Of a stretch of 57,052 nt of DNA, positions 36,018-44,996 are shown piece by piece (positions within the stretch are counted from its first letter, which is position 1; every line of letters begins with the position of its first letter). Both the position numbers and the translations under genes were made by a program. The notes beneath the pieces are model-generated. The model did no database searches. It saw only the letters and a program-made list of their open reading frames with translations, and was not told where the DNA came from. This DNA is from Candidatus Hermodarchaeota archaeon (GTDB lineage Archaea; Asgardarchaeota; Hermodarchaeia; Hermodarchaeales; Hermodarchaeaceae), in contig JAEOUH010000033.1 of the NCBI GenBank assembly GCA_016839365.1, positions 1 through 57,052 on the forward strand. Reading direction: 5' to 3'.

Positions 36018-37505
36018 GTGACACCGAGAGAGAAACGTCGAATATCCGCCAAACTTCGAATTTATAATTCGTTAACACGGAGCAAAGAGCCCTTTGTGCC
36101 ACTCGAGTCCAGAAAAGCGCGTATGTATACATGCGGGTTGACGGTGAATTATCTGATGCACGTGGGGCATGCCCGTACATATTTGGTCTGGGATGTGGTT
36201 GAAAGGTTCCTTGAATATCTGGGATACGAGGTCAGGCACGTCTCTAACATCACCGATATCAGTGTGGATGATAACATCTTGAAGAGGGTGCGTGAAAGTG
36301 GTGAGGCGTTTCAACAGTTGACGACCCGCCATACTAGAGACTACTATCGGGATCGCCAATTGCTGGGGATTCGTGACTCGTATACCTATGCAGTGGCGAC
36401 CCAGCATATTCAGGAGATGATTGAGCTGGTGCAGCAACTCATCGACCGGGGAGTGGCCTATGAAGCTGAGGATGGCGTCTACTTTCGAATAAGTGCTTTT
36501 CCACGATATGGTCGACTGGCTGGTATTGATCTTAGTACATTACAAGCGGGAGCCGGTGGCCGAGTGGACAAAGACGAATACGATAAACAGCATGTTGGGG
36601 ACTTTGTGCTCTGGAAAAAAGCTAAGCCTGGCGAACCATTTTGGCAGAGCCCTTGGGGACCCGGACGTCCCGGTTGGCACATTGAATGCAGCGCTATGTC
36701 CATGAAATACCTTGGAGAAACCATCGACATCTCAGGTGGCGGTGAGGATAACCTCTTTCCCCACCACGAGAATTCCATTGCCCAAGCCGAAGCAGCCACA
36801 GGGAAACCGTATGTTCGCTATTGGATGCATGTCCGTCACCTTAAGTTGGGTACTGAAAAAATGTCCAAGTCCACTGGGAACTTTCTCACTATTCGGGATG
36901 CCATCGACCAGTTCGATGCCCCCACCTTACGGTTGTTCCTCCTGTCCACCCATTACCGTAAACCTATCACCTTTGCGACTGACTCTCTACAACGAGCTCA
37001 ACTGCAGGTTATCCGGCTACGTCAGCTGCTCAGTCGGCTTACAGCCATCATAGCACATTCGACCAATGTTGCCGAAAATCAGTCCAAAGAAGACATGTTA
37101 ATGGAGAAAGCAAGGTCCCAGTTTGAACAGGGCTTATTGGACGATTTCAATACTGGACGCATGGTGAGCCAGCTGTTTCAAGTTGTCAACCATCTACAAA
37201 GGAGATTAGAAGCACAAGATGGATTGGATCCCGCACAAGCCCAGGTATGGCTTAAGTTCTTCGAAGATGTGGGTACAATTTTGTTTGGTGACCTCTACGT
37301 TTCTGAAGTCTTACCACAGATTGACCCAGTTGTTGTTTCACTTGTTGAGTTGTTGCTTAGTACTCGGGAACGGTTGCGGGAAGAAAAACGTTATGAAGAG
37401 GCAGATAAGATTCGTAGAGAGCTTGAACGAGCTGGATTCGAAATTACGGATACAAAGACAGGCACTAGCTGGTGGACTAAGTCTCTAAAGCGCGAAGAAA
37501 AATAG
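36018..37505 (+). CDS. cysS: Cysteinyl-tRNA synthetase
   Basis: About 495 residues, class Ia synthetase. The HIGH-like motif is HVGHA, the KMSKS loop is EKMSKSTGN, and Zn ligands appear as the Cys of MYTCGLTVN, the Cys of HIECSAMS and the His pair in FPHHENS. The C-terminal DALR-like helical domain and a tail typical of CysS follow (REEKRYEEADKIRRELERAGFEI). The GTG at 36018 was chosen because GGAGGT at 36005-36010 lies 7 bases upstream; a GTG at 36003 would put the SD inside the gene. It has its own unit, convergent with the oxidoreductase operon. Confidence 0.95.
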   Translation: MTPREKRRISAKLRIYNSLTRSKEPFVPLESRKARMYTCGLTVNYLMHVGHARTYLVWDVVERFLEYLGYEVRHVSNITDISVDDNILKRVRESGEAFQQLTTRHTRDYYRDRQLLGIRDSYTYAVATQHIQEMIELVQQLIDRGVAYEAEDGVYFRISAFPRYGRLAGIDLSTLQAGAGGRVDKDEYDKQHVGDFVLWKKAKPGEPFWQSPWGPGRPGWHIECSAMSMKYLGETIDISGGGEDNLFPHHENSIAQAEAATGKPYVRYWMHVRHLKLGTEKMSKSTGNFLTIRDAIDQFDAPTLRLFLLSTHYRKPITFATDSLQRAQLQVIRLRQLLSRLTAIIAHSTNVAENQSKEDMLMEKARSQFEQGLLDDFNTGRMVSQLFQVVNHLQRRLEAQDGLDPAQAQVWLKFFEDVGTILFGDLYVSEVLPQIDPVVVSLVELLLSTRERLREEKRYEEADKIRRELERAGFEITDTKTGTSWWTKSLKREEK

Positions 37506-37541
37506 GAAGCGCCCAAAAGAAATACGGGCGCTGGGGTGTAA

Positions 37542-39179
37542 TCAGGGAACAGGAAATAGTGGTCCTAAGGCCCCATATGCAGCTTGTGTAGCGAAGTCGA
37601 GGAATAAGCCGGGGAAGAGACCAAGAATGATGATGAAGAGCATGAGGACGCCAATGACGAAGAGTAGTGACCAGTGTGGGCGTTTCGCGGTGGCAGCTTC
37701 AGGACTGGGTTCGGCGAACATCAGAATTTGGATCATTCGGAGGTAATAGACAACGCTGAAGGCGCTCATCAGGACCATGATGATTGTTGCTAGATAGGTT
37801 TGGGCGACGATGGAGCCCCAGATGATGTAGAACTTACTGTAAAATCCGACCAGGGGGGGGACACCAGCGAGGGAGAGAGCAGCGATGGTGAAACAGAACA
37901 TCACAAAGGGCATTCGGCGACCCACACCTTGGAGTTTGTCAAAGTCTCGAGTGCCCATTTGGTGTAAGAAGATGCCGGCGATCAAGAAGAGCATCCCCTT
38001 GGCCAGCATATGGGCGAAAATGTGGGCTAAGCTTCCAGTCACTGAATAGAGTAGAGCGTTTTCAATGGTGGTCGAAGTGGGAAGCCAGAGAGCAAGGGGC
38101 ATCATGGCAATGCTAAACCCGAAGATAATGAAGCCAACATTGACGATGGTGGAGTACGCCAACAACCGTTTCAGGTCTTTTTGTGTCAGGGCCATTAGGT
38201 TTCCATAAATCATAGTGAAGAGAGCGAACCAACTTAGGACAGCGCCGAAGTAGGTGAATGTGTAGGGGTCGAAGAAGAGGACGAGGAGGCGGATGAGGGC
38301 ATAGGCGCCAGTCATGATGACGACACCACTAAGCATGGCGCTGATGCCACTGGGAGCAGCGGGATGGGCGTCGGGAAGCCATGTGGAGAGTGGTGCGATG
38401 GCAGCTTTGACACCAAAGCCGATAACAATGCCGACAATAGTGAAGATGAGCAGACCATAAATCCCCGCTGTTGCTGGTGGTGAACTTGCTAGCAGGGCGT
38501 TGATGGCGGCTCCGATTTCGTAAAGGTTGAGTGTGCCGGTCAGTCCGTAGAGAATAGACATGGTGAATAGGATTAGGGTTGACCCAACGGCGCTGAGGAG
38601 CAAGTATTTGATACCCGCTTCAAGAGGTTCATCTTCATCGCGGCGGAAGGCAACCAAGACATAGCTGCTGATGGACATGGTTTCCCAGAGGATGAACAAG
38701 GTGAAGAAGTCCCCAGCAAACACGACACCAATCATTCCACCAATGAGTGTCAGTAAAAGTGCATAATACAGGGGAATCCGGGTATCGTGCTCCATGTACT
38801 TGATGGAGTAAAGGGATACGAAGAATGCCAGGAAGAGGAAGATGACTGCCATGTAGACTGAGAGGATGTCGATACGGAAGAAGGTGGCACCTGTTGCGGC
38901 GTCAAAAGCACCTGGGGGCCAATACCAGATATCGATTGGTGTCCAGCTATTATGGAAAAGTTGCCAATACAGACCATAAGTTGATCCCCAAGGTGTCACA
39001 ATTTGGAAAGGCCACAATACCATAACCAGGCTCAAGATGAAGAAAACCGCTGCTAGAATGCCAAGTATTGTCTTTCGTCGATCTTGCCAGAATCGCCCTA
39101 GCAAGGCAATGATGAGTGCTCCGATGAAAGGGAGCCAGAGAGGTGTGAGTTGAATCCATTCTAAAGGTCCGATTGCCAT
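37542..39179 (-). CDS. nuoN: Complex-I-type membrane subunit N (antiporter-like)
   Basis: A 545-residue protein with about 14 helices. The helix-5 Glu is in FTLFILWETMSISSYVLVAF, and the conserved Lys/His region is KAAIAPLSTWLPDAHPAAPSGISAMLSGVVI. Together with L and M it forms a proton channel of the membrane arm in Nuo/Fpo complexes. It is the last gene of the operon J1-J2-K-L-M-N, 16 bp after M. ATG 39177-39179 has GGAGG upstream. It could equally be called FpoN or a hydrogenase antiporter subunit. Confidence 0.93.
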   Translation of the reverse strand: MAIGPLEWIQLTPLWLPFIGALIIALLGRFWQDRRKTILGILAAVFFILSLVMVLWPFQIVTPWGSTYGLYWQLFHNSWTPIDIWYWPPGAFDAATGATFFRIDILSVYMAVIFLFLAFFVSLYSIKYMEHDTRIPLYYALLLTLIGGMIGVVFAGDFFTLFILWETMSISSYVLVAFRRDEDEPLEAGIKYLLLSAVGSTLILFTMSILYGLTGTLNLYEIGAAINALLASSPPATAGIYGLLIFTIVGIVIGFGVKAAIAPLSTWLPDAHPAAPSGISAMLSGVVIMTGAYALIRLLVLFFDPYTFTYFGAVLSWFALFTMIYGNLMALTQKDLKRLLAYSTIVNVGFIIFGFSIAMMPLALWLPTSTTIENALLYSVTGSLAHIFAHMLAKGMLFLIAGIFLHQMGTRDFDKLQGVGRRMPFVMFCFTIAALSLAGVPPLVGFYSKFYIIWGSIVAQTYLATIIMVLMSAFSVVYYLRMIQILMFAEPSPEAATAKRPHWSLLFVIGVLMLFIIILGLFPGLFLDFATQAAYGALGPLFPVP

Positions 39180-39195
39180 CTTTTTTCAGCCTCCA

Positions 39196-40773
39196 TTATG
39201 GGGTTAGGGGGAACCCTGTTGGGTTAAGTGGGAAAGCAAAGGGGAACTGCTGTGTGAGTCCAATCAAGATCGGGTTGAGCACAATGAAGGGCAAAACACC
39301 GATGATTATGATGAGGGCAGCAAGTAGAAGCATGGGGAGTCGCATGGTCCATGGACTCTCTTCGATTTTTTCCATTTCAGTGGGCGTAGGTCCAAAGAAC
39401 ACACGTTTAATGAACCAGAGGACATAAGCGGCGGTGACAGCTGATCCTGCTACAGCAAAGATCACCAACCAGATCGTATAAGCAAAGGCAGCTCCAGCAA
39501 AGATGAAGAATTCGGAGAAGAACCCAGCCAATGGTGGAGTGCCCGCGATGCTAAGGGCAGCGATTAATGCAATGGTTGCGGTCCAGGGCATCTTCTTGGC
39601 TAGACCACCCATGGCGTTAATGTCACGTCCGCGCTCATGGCCTACTTTGACGATGAGGACGCCGGCGACCATAAACAAGAGACCTTTACCTAGGGCATGA
39701 GTGAAGATATGGAAGGTTGCTCCTGACACGCCAAGGAGCACTGCGGTTCCAAGTCCGAAGAAGATGTAACCCATCTGGGATATCGATGAATAGGCAAAGA
39801 GCCGTTTAGTATCCTTTTGGGCTAGCGCCATGGCTCCGCCATAAAACATCGTTATGAGCCCAAAGATCATAATAATTGGTATGAAGGTTGCGAAAGCAGG
39901 TAACAGATAACCCATCAGGATTCGGACAATCGCGTATGCGGCTGTGGCAATCATGACTCCGGATAAGATGGCACTGATAGGAGTAGGTGCTTCAGCGTGT
40001 GCGTCTGGAAGCCATGAGTGAATGGGAAAGATAGCCATTTTCACAGCAAACCCAATAGTGAGAAGAATAACCAAAATCTTTGTAATTTCAAAGAACGGTT
40101 GGGTAAACAAGGTGGGTATGCCACCGGGCCAGATCCAGTGCAAGTCGATTGTTGGGGTTAGCCCTGCTTGCGAGAAGTCATAAAGGTTGAGGGTCGCAAC
40201 TCCATTGTAGGCTGAAAGGGCATACATACCAGCGATTCCGACAATGATGAGAACGGCACCAACATGGGTATAGATGAAGTATTTGAGGGCGATATTGGTG
40301 GATTGGGGTTTTGTTCCCCATTCGGCGATGAGGAAGTAGCTGGGGATGAGCATGAGCTCCCAGAAGATATAGAACTGAAAGAGGTTGGTAGCAATGACAA
40401 CACCAAAGATCCCGGCGTTGTATAGAAGGAGCAAGGCGTAGTATTTCCCTTTACCATGTTCATCCTTCATGTAGGCCAGCGAATAAATAGTGGCCGCCAT
40501 CGTGAGAATGATGACTATTCCCGCAACGGTGACACTGAGTCCATCCAAGAGCCAGCCAAAGTGGAAGGGTCCCCAAATAAACTCTTCGAAATAGACGCCG
40601 CCGTTGATGAGATATTCATTCCATGCTAGGATATAGGTGACCATGCTGGCGAACATTATCAGGATCGCGAAGAAACCAGCAGAGCGTCCGTTTCGCCGAC
40701 CAATAATGTATGCGATGATCGAGCCGATTAATATGAGCAACATAGTAACTGTTAGCCAAGGTAAGAGCGCCAT
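39196..40773 (-). CDS. nuoM: Complex-I-type membrane subunit M (antiporter-like)
   Basis: A 525-residue protein of about 14 helices. Conserved Glu in FYIFWELMLIPSYFLIAEWG and Lys in AVKMAIFPIHSWLPDAHAEAPTPISAILSGVM mark the proton path; TKRLFAYSSISQMGYIFFG is the broken-helix region. It belongs to the operon between L and N, 11 bp after L. ATG 40771-40773 has GGTGA 6 bases upstream. Homologous to MrpD/A-type antiporter subunits, but the gene order and length favour NuoM/FpoM. Confidence 0.94.
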   Translation of the reverse strand: MALLPWLTVTMLLILIGSIIAYIIGRRNGRSAGFFAILIMFASMVTYILAWNEYLINGGVYFEEFIWGPFHFGWLLDGLSVTVAGIVIILTMAATIYSLAYMKDEHGKGKYYALLLLYNAGIFGVVIATNLFQFYIFWELMLIPSYFLIAEWGTKPQSTNIALKYFIYTHVGAVLIIVGIAGMYALSAYNGVATLNLYDFSQAGLTPTIDLHWIWPGGIPTLFTQPFFEITKILVILLTIGFAVKMAIFPIHSWLPDAHAEAPTPISAILSGVMIATAAYAIVRILMGYLLPAFATFIPIIMIFGLITMFYGGAMALAQKDTKRLFAYSSISQMGYIFFGLGTAVLLGVSGATFHIFTHALGKGLLFMVAGVLIVKVGHERGRDINAMGGLAKKMPWTATIALIAALSIAGTPPLAGFFSEFFIFAGAAFAYTIWLVIFAVAGSAVTAAYVLWFIKRVFFGPTPTEMEKIEESPWTMRLPMLLLAALIIIIGVLPFIVLNPILIGLTQQFPFAFPLNPTGFPLTP

Positions 40774-40784
40774 TTTGTTTCACC

Positions 40785-42959
40785 TCATGGTAAGAAGGGA
40801 ATGGGTATCATCAGCACGCCTCCTAGAAACTGAAACAGCAACAGGAGGATGATGAATAAGAGGGCACCGATGAGCAGCAGAATCATGTTCCAACTGTGGA
40901 CACCGGTTTGAATTCGACGCCACCGACGGCTCAACCCAACGGAGCCGTAAGCGATTGCATAATTTGCACGGTCAATACCTTTGATTTCAACCTTATTGAA
41001 CAGACCTCGGGCAAACCAGAGCCCGCCATTGACGAAGATCTTGTACATCAGGGCATTCCAATACCAACGACGGTCCAAGAACTTATAGAGCCCACCAAGG
41101 GCACCGCGGCCAACGAACTCGGGACTCCAACTTCGACGGATATAGAACATGTATCCAAGAAGGCCACCTAGCAGGATAACCCCTAAGGAGATGAGAAAGG
41201 TGGGAGAGATGCCATAGACAGGATTGGTGAAGACATGTTCGAAGAAGTAAATGTAGTCTTCAATTATTGTGCCAAAGTGGGGGTAGCCAGGAATCAGGTT
41301 AAATTGGTCGTGCCAGAAAGTGAAGAAGTACCGTTCAAACAGGGGTTGTAAGAATCCAATCACCAGGGTAATCCCGGCAAGAATGGCCAGGGGAATCCAC
41401 ATGACCCCGGGGGGATCGTGAGCGGGATGACCTTCAGATTCCAGGGACTTAACATGGGCACTGGGTTCACCATAGAAGGTAAGCCCAATCATTCGGAATG
41501 AATAGAAAATCGTCATTATGGCAGTGATTGCACCAAAGGCGAGGAAGATCCAGCCCCAGATACTGCCCATGGCGCCAAGTTCCCACGCTGAGGCGAAGAT
41601 GAGTTCCTTACTCCAGAATGCTCCAAAGGGTGGAACGCCACTAAGTGAGAGAACACCGATGAACATTACTATGAATGTAATAGGCATTAATTTTCGGAGC
41701 CCACCCATATCGGTCAAATATTTGGAGTGGACAGCATGGAGAACGGCACCTGCAGAGAGGAAGAGCAGGGCTTTGAAGACAGCGTGGGTGGCTAAATGAA
41801 AGACACCAGCGGTATAGCCGATAATTCCGTCAGCTGTGAAAGCGAAAATGCCTAGGGCCATGAACATGTAACCTAACTGGCTGATGGTGCTGAATGCCAA
41901 GACCTTCTTCAGTTCCTTCGATGTCAGGGCCATCGTTGCAGCCATAAACGATGTAAAGGTTCCGATGATGGCGATGATGAGGAAGAAGTTATTGAGCACA
42001 AAGGCAGTAATGGTCCCTGAAGTGGCAATAAATGCTGAAACCAGTATAGGTGCCATTCGCGCCACTAAGTAGACTCCAGCTTTGACCATGGCCGCGGCAT
42101 GGATAAGGGCAGATACGGTGGTGGGTCCGGCCATGGCTTCAGGGAGCCAGAACTGAAGTGGGAACTGGGCACTTTTTCCAATGGGTCCCAGGAAGAAGAG
42201 TAGAAATACACCCATAAGAAGTAGCCCGTTTAGGATTGCAGCCATATTATACAGCCAGGTGAAATCAGTCTGAAGCACCTGATAGTTTAGGGTCGGATTT
42301 CCTGCTGAAACTGTGAAGAATGCAATGAAAACAATCGAAATCAGGAGCCCAACGTCTCCAACTCGGGTAACGATGAAAGCCTTCATTCCACTGTGAGAGT
42401 TAAGTTTTCCTTCTGTCACTTCACCGAGTTGATCGTCCTTTACCATATTCTTTCGGTTATACCAGAAACCAATCAGGGCATATGAACAGAGACCGACGAT
42501 TTCCCAGCCAATGAATGTTACAAAGAGGGAGTTAGCCATCACCAACAAGGTCATTCCGCCAATGAACAATTGCATCAGGAACCAGTAACGGGTAAGGGAT
42601 TCATCTCCCTTCATGTAGCCTAGGCTGTAGACGAGAATGAGAAAGCCAATACCCGTTGCGATACAGGCCATGAAGACTGAGAGTGGATCGACAAGCACCC
42701 CAAACTGAATTGAGAAGTTAATGACTGGAACCGTAATCCATTCAATAGAGTGCTCATACCAGTAGAGTGGGGGGGTGCCGATCCAAGCAGCGCCACTCCA
42801 TATGAATGGCACCATGGCAAGGGCCATGATCATGCCTAATGCTCCGAAAATAACAGCTCCAAAGTCTCGGAGCCGCGGGTGTATTTTTGCGAAAATTGGT
42901 GTCAAGAGAGCCCCAATGAGTGGAAATAAGAAGCAAAGCCAAGCAATATAAGGAAGCAT
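40785..42959 (-). CDS. nuoL: Complex-I-type membrane subunit L (antiporter-like, long form)
   Basis: A 724-residue protein with about 16 helices and a long C-terminal part, as in NuoL/FpoL with the lateral helix (the stretch after AILAGITLVIGFLQPLF). Conserved Glu in FVTFIGWEIVGLCSYALIGFWY and the Lys/His region in FPLQFWLPEAMAGPTTVSALIHAAAMVKAGVY are present. It is the distal proton-pumping subunit. GGGTGA is upstream of ATG 42957-42959. The length exceeds typical MrpA-like Ech subunits, supporting the complex-I-type assignment. Confidence 0.94.
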   Translation of the reverse strand: MLPYIAWLCFLFPLIGALLTPIFAKIHPRLRDFGAVIFGALGMIMALAMVPFIWSGAAWIGTPPLYWYEHSIEWITVPVINFSIQFGVLVDPLSVFMACIATGIGFLILVYSLGYMKGDESLTRYWFLMQLFIGGMTLLVMANSLFVTFIGWEIVGLCSYALIGFWYNRKNMVKDDQLGEVTEGKLNSHSGMKAFIVTRVGDVGLLISIVFIAFFTVSAGNPTLNYQVLQTDFTWLYNMAAILNGLLLMGVFLLFFLGPIGKSAQFPLQFWLPEAMAGPTTVSALIHAAAMVKAGVYLVARMAPILVSAFIATSGTITAFVLNNFFLIIAIIGTFTSFMAATMALTSKELKKVLAFSTISQLGYMFMALGIFAFTADGIIGYTAGVFHLATHAVFKALLFLSAGAVLHAVHSKYLTDMGGLRKLMPITFIVMFIGVLSLSGVPPFGAFWSKELIFASAWELGAMGSIWGWIFLAFGAITAIMTIFYSFRMIGLTFYGEPSAHVKSLESEGHPAHDPPGVMWIPLAILAGITLVIGFLQPLFERYFFTFWHDQFNLIPGYPHFGTIIEDYIYFFEHVFTNPVYGISPTFLISLGVILLGGLLGYMFYIRRSWSPEFVGRGALGGLYKFLDRRWYWNALMYKIFVNGGLWFARGLFNKVEIKGIDRANYAIAYGSVGLSRRWRRIQTGVHSWNMILLLIGALLFIILLLLFQFLGGVLMIPIPFLP

Positions 42960-42978
42960 TTTTTCTTTTCACCCCAAG

Positions 42979-43314
42979 TTAATGGCGCAGTTTGTTGAGT
43001 TTTCGGATATCGAGGGTTCCGAATTTATTGTATGCTCGAATGAAAAAGGCTAAGGCAATTGCTATGACTCCACCGCCAATACAGATACTGACGATGACAA
43101 TCGCTTGAGCCATTAAGTCAATGTAAAAGCCCGACCAAGCCGTCGCAAATGTGATGAAGTTCAAATGGGCTCCGTCGAGTAGTAATTCCAACGCGATGAG
43201 GAATTTAATCATGTTCCGTTTCGTTGCCATCCCGTAGATACCCACAGCGTACAGGAAGACCGCCAAGATAAGAAATGCTTGCAATGGGACGCCTAAAATA
43301 TCAAGATATGTCAT
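42979..43314 (-). CDS. nuoK: Complex-I-type membrane subunit K
   Basis: A 111-residue protein with three helices (ILAVFLYAVGIYGMATKRN, then IKFLIALELLLDGAHLNFITFA with the functional Glu, then IVIVSICIGGGVIAIALAFFI). The Glu-containing second helix is the signature of NuoK/MrpC. The ATG is 6 bases after the J2 stop and its SD (GGAG) overlaps that stop, so it is translationally coupled. Confidence 0.92.
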   Translation of the reverse strand: MTYLDILGVPLQAFLILAVFLYAVGIYGMATKRNMIKFLIALELLLDGAHLNFITFATAWSGFYIDLMAQAIVIVSICIGGGVIAIALAFFIRAYNKFGTLDIRKLNKLRH

Positions 43315-43320
43315 CGTATC

Positions 43321-43632
43321 TTACTCCTTTTCCTCTGGTTTCGTCGATTCTTTCTTTACCTCGTAGAAGAACGCAGAGCTAGCTAGAGCAGCTGCCAGCA
43401 AAAACACACCAAGTAGGACCATATCGATCCCACGGAAATGCCAGAGCATATTCCCGAGCAACTGAATCATTGCATAAACATTATCAGGAGATGGGACAAA
43501 TCGGTGGACCCAAGATGCGGGGTTAACCACTACACTGGGATCCAAATAGAACCCAGTGGCCATTGCAATCACCCAGGCAGCAATAACGCCAAATAGGAAA
43601 GTGAGGATACAGCCAGCAACTTTGATTCTCAT
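43321..43632 (-). CDS. C-terminal half of split NuoJ/FpoJ-type subunit (J2)
   Basis: A 103-residue membrane protein with two helices (VAGCILTFLFGVIAAWVIAMA and DMVLLGVFLLAAALASSAFF) and a charged tail ending in KPEEKE. Its position between J1 and K, its start overlapping J1 by 4 bases, and the last helix equivalent to the end of NuoJ support its being the second half of J. Sequence alone is too short and variable to prove this. Confidence 0.6.
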   Translation of the reverse strand: MRIKVAGCILTFLFGVIAAWVIAMATGFYLDPSVVVNPASWVHRFVPSPDNVYAMIQLLGNMLWHFRGIDMVLLGVFLLAAALASSAFFYEVKKESTKPEEKE

Positions 43633-43997
43633 CGGACGTCCTCCTCTTCAATCTCCCCAGTGCCACGACGGGTTGTTAATGAAATCCCAGAAATAATAAT
43701 CACGGTAACAGCCCCAGCATAAATCGCAAGTTGAAAGAAGGCGACCCAGATGGCGAAGAGTAGCAGGTAAATGAGAGCTAAGGTTATGGCTGAGCCGGCG
43801 AGGTAGAGGGCGGCATGTAGGAGATCTTTATCTTCAATGGCGAGTATAGCGAAGACAGCGGTCATGACAATGAGGATATAGATGGTCATAACTCGGAGTC
43901 CTGGGATGAACTGGTCGAGTGCCACAAGTAAAATCATAATGATGCTGAGAAGTATGAGGCCTAGTAGGCCAACGACCGCGGTACGTGATATTGACAT
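43629..43997 (-). CDS. nuoJ: N-terminal half of split NuoJ/FpoJ-type subunit (J1)
   Basis: A 122-residue membrane protein with three to four helices. The segment DLLHAALYLAGSAITLALIYLLLFAIWVAFFQLAIYAGAVTVIII-like pattern (LHAALYL, QLAIYAGAVTV) is the conserved core of NuoJ/FpoJ. The protein ends after this core (TRRGTGEIEEEDVR), where full-length NuoJ continues for two more helices, here apparently encoded by the next gene. Methanosarcina also has J as two genes. It is first gene of the J1-J2-K-L-M-N operon. Confidence 0.85.
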   Translation of the reverse strand: MSISRTAVVGLLGLILLSIIMILLVALDQFIPGLRVMTIYILIVMTAVFAILAIEDKDLLHAALYLAGSAITLALIYLLLFAIWVAFFQLAIYAGAVTVIIISGISLTTRRGTGEIEEEDVR

Positions 43998-44011
43998 CGT
44001 TGGGTCTCTCC

Positions 44012-44022
44012 GTCACAGTGAC
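44012..44022. promoter_or_regulatory. Palindrome in the leader of the J-K-L-M-N operon
   Basis: GTCAC-A-GTGAC is an 11-base perfect palindrome, 15 bases upstream of the J1 ATG and about 35 bases downstream of a TATA-like TTTTAAG (minus strand, around 44055-44061). The position is suitable for a repressor site. Inference only. Confidence 0.35.
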
Positions 44023-44186
44023 TGAGGTATAGACCCGCCTTTTGCTGTGTTCTGCTTAAAAGTTTGACTACAAGTTTGAACTTTTGTCGTACTGACGGGA
44101 ATCGGGATTTTTCTTTGGTCATTTAATGAAAATGGTTATACGCGAAGAGCCTCCCATCTTCCTGAAGAAGCCTGTGTTCGGGAGGA

Positions 44187-44744
44187 TTGCTGACAGTATC
44201 GTTACCACCAACCATCTCAGTGTTTGGATACAAAGATTCGGGTAAGACTACAGTAACAACACACATTATTACTCACCTCGTTAAGCAAGGCCGGCGTGTT
44301 CTAAGCGCTAAACATGTTGGTGAACCTGAATTTTCACTTGATTCTCCAGGAACTGATTCATTTCGTCATTTAGAAGCGGGTGCGGAGGCGACATTTCTTC
44401 ACAGTAAAGCTTCAACGACCTTGCTGCTTCGCCAACCCATTGCCGATTTAAGACAACTTCTTCAGTATAGCATCTCGGTTGTACCTGCAGAGGTTGTTGT
44501 GTTGGAAGGATTTCGAGTTTGGACCCAGAAAGACCCACATATTGCAAAGATTATCTGTATCCGCACAATAGAGGAAATCGCTGAATTCCAGACAGAAACT
44601 GTGAGTCCGATTCTTGGCCAATGCACTCTTGATCCGAATATTACATCAGTGATTCATATTCCCGATGAGTTTCCATTCCTTTTGGAAGCAGTTGATAAGT
44701 GGCTTCTAAAAGCTCCATCCATTCCTATAGGTGAGAATGAATGA
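44187..44744 (+). CDS. mobB: Molybdopterin-guanine dinucleotide biosynthesis protein B (MobB)
   Basis: A 185-residue P-loop GTPase. Walker A is GYKDSGKTT, preceded by the strand PPTISVF. KHVGEPEFSLDSPGTDSFRHLEAGAEATFL and VVVLEGFR are the MobB hallmarks. MobB aids late steps of molybdenum/tungsten cofactor synthesis, which the AOR-type enzyme and FdhD-dependent enzymes would need. The start is provisionally TTG 44187; GGGAGG sits very close upstream, so the exact start is uncertain. The stop overlaps the ATG of a 55-residue ORF (ATGA). Confidence 0.9.
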   Translation: MLTVSLPPTISVFGYKDSGKTTVTTHIITHLVKQGRRVLSAKHVGEPEFSLDSPGTDSFRHLEAGAEATFLHSKASTTLLLRQPIADLRQLLQYSISVVPAEVVVLEGFRVWTQKDPHIAKIICIRTIEEIAEFQTETVSPILGQCTLDPNITSVIHIPDEFPFLLEAVDKWLLKAPSIPIGENE

Positions 44745-44908
44745 CATCTGATGAGAAAAAAATAACCCTGGTTGTATTTGGTCGTGAAATTGGTCTGAAC
44801 GAGTACGTTGACAAGCTCTTACAAACGGTGGTTCTGGCAGTAGTATCCACTCTTCGAGCACCCAAACCGAAGGGCACAGAGAAGGTCCGTATCGAAATCA
44901 GTGATTAG
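44741..44908 (+). CDS. 55-residue protein translationally coupled to mobB
   Basis: ATG at 44741 overlaps the mobB stop codon (ATGA), and the frame ends at TAG 44906-44908. The product begins MTSDEKKITLVVFGREIGLN, then has a hydrophobic helix (LLQTVVLAVVSTL) and a basic tail ending in KVRIEISD. The final strand plus coupling suggests a real, small partner of MobB or of cofactor synthesis. No family is recognised; confidence rests on the overlap, plausible composition and the fact that it fills the gap before the nuoA promoter. Confidence 0.55.
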   Translation: MTSDEKKITLVVFGREIGLNEYVDKLLQTVVLAVVSTLRAPKPKGTEKVRIEISD

Positions 44909-44950
44909 CTACAAGACTGAGCTTGAAAAAAATTCCTGCGGGAGCAAGCC

Positions 44951-44957
44951 TTTTAAA
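44951..44957 (+). promoter_or_regulatory. TATA box upstream of the A-B-C block
   Basis: TTTTAAA lies 40 bases upstream of the nuoA GTG start, giving a leader of roughly 15 bases. It is preceded by GCAAGCC, as a possible upstream BRE. Confidence 0.45.
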
Positions 44958-44996
44958 CAAAGCCATACCTTGAACTGCTAACGAGCCATAAAACCT

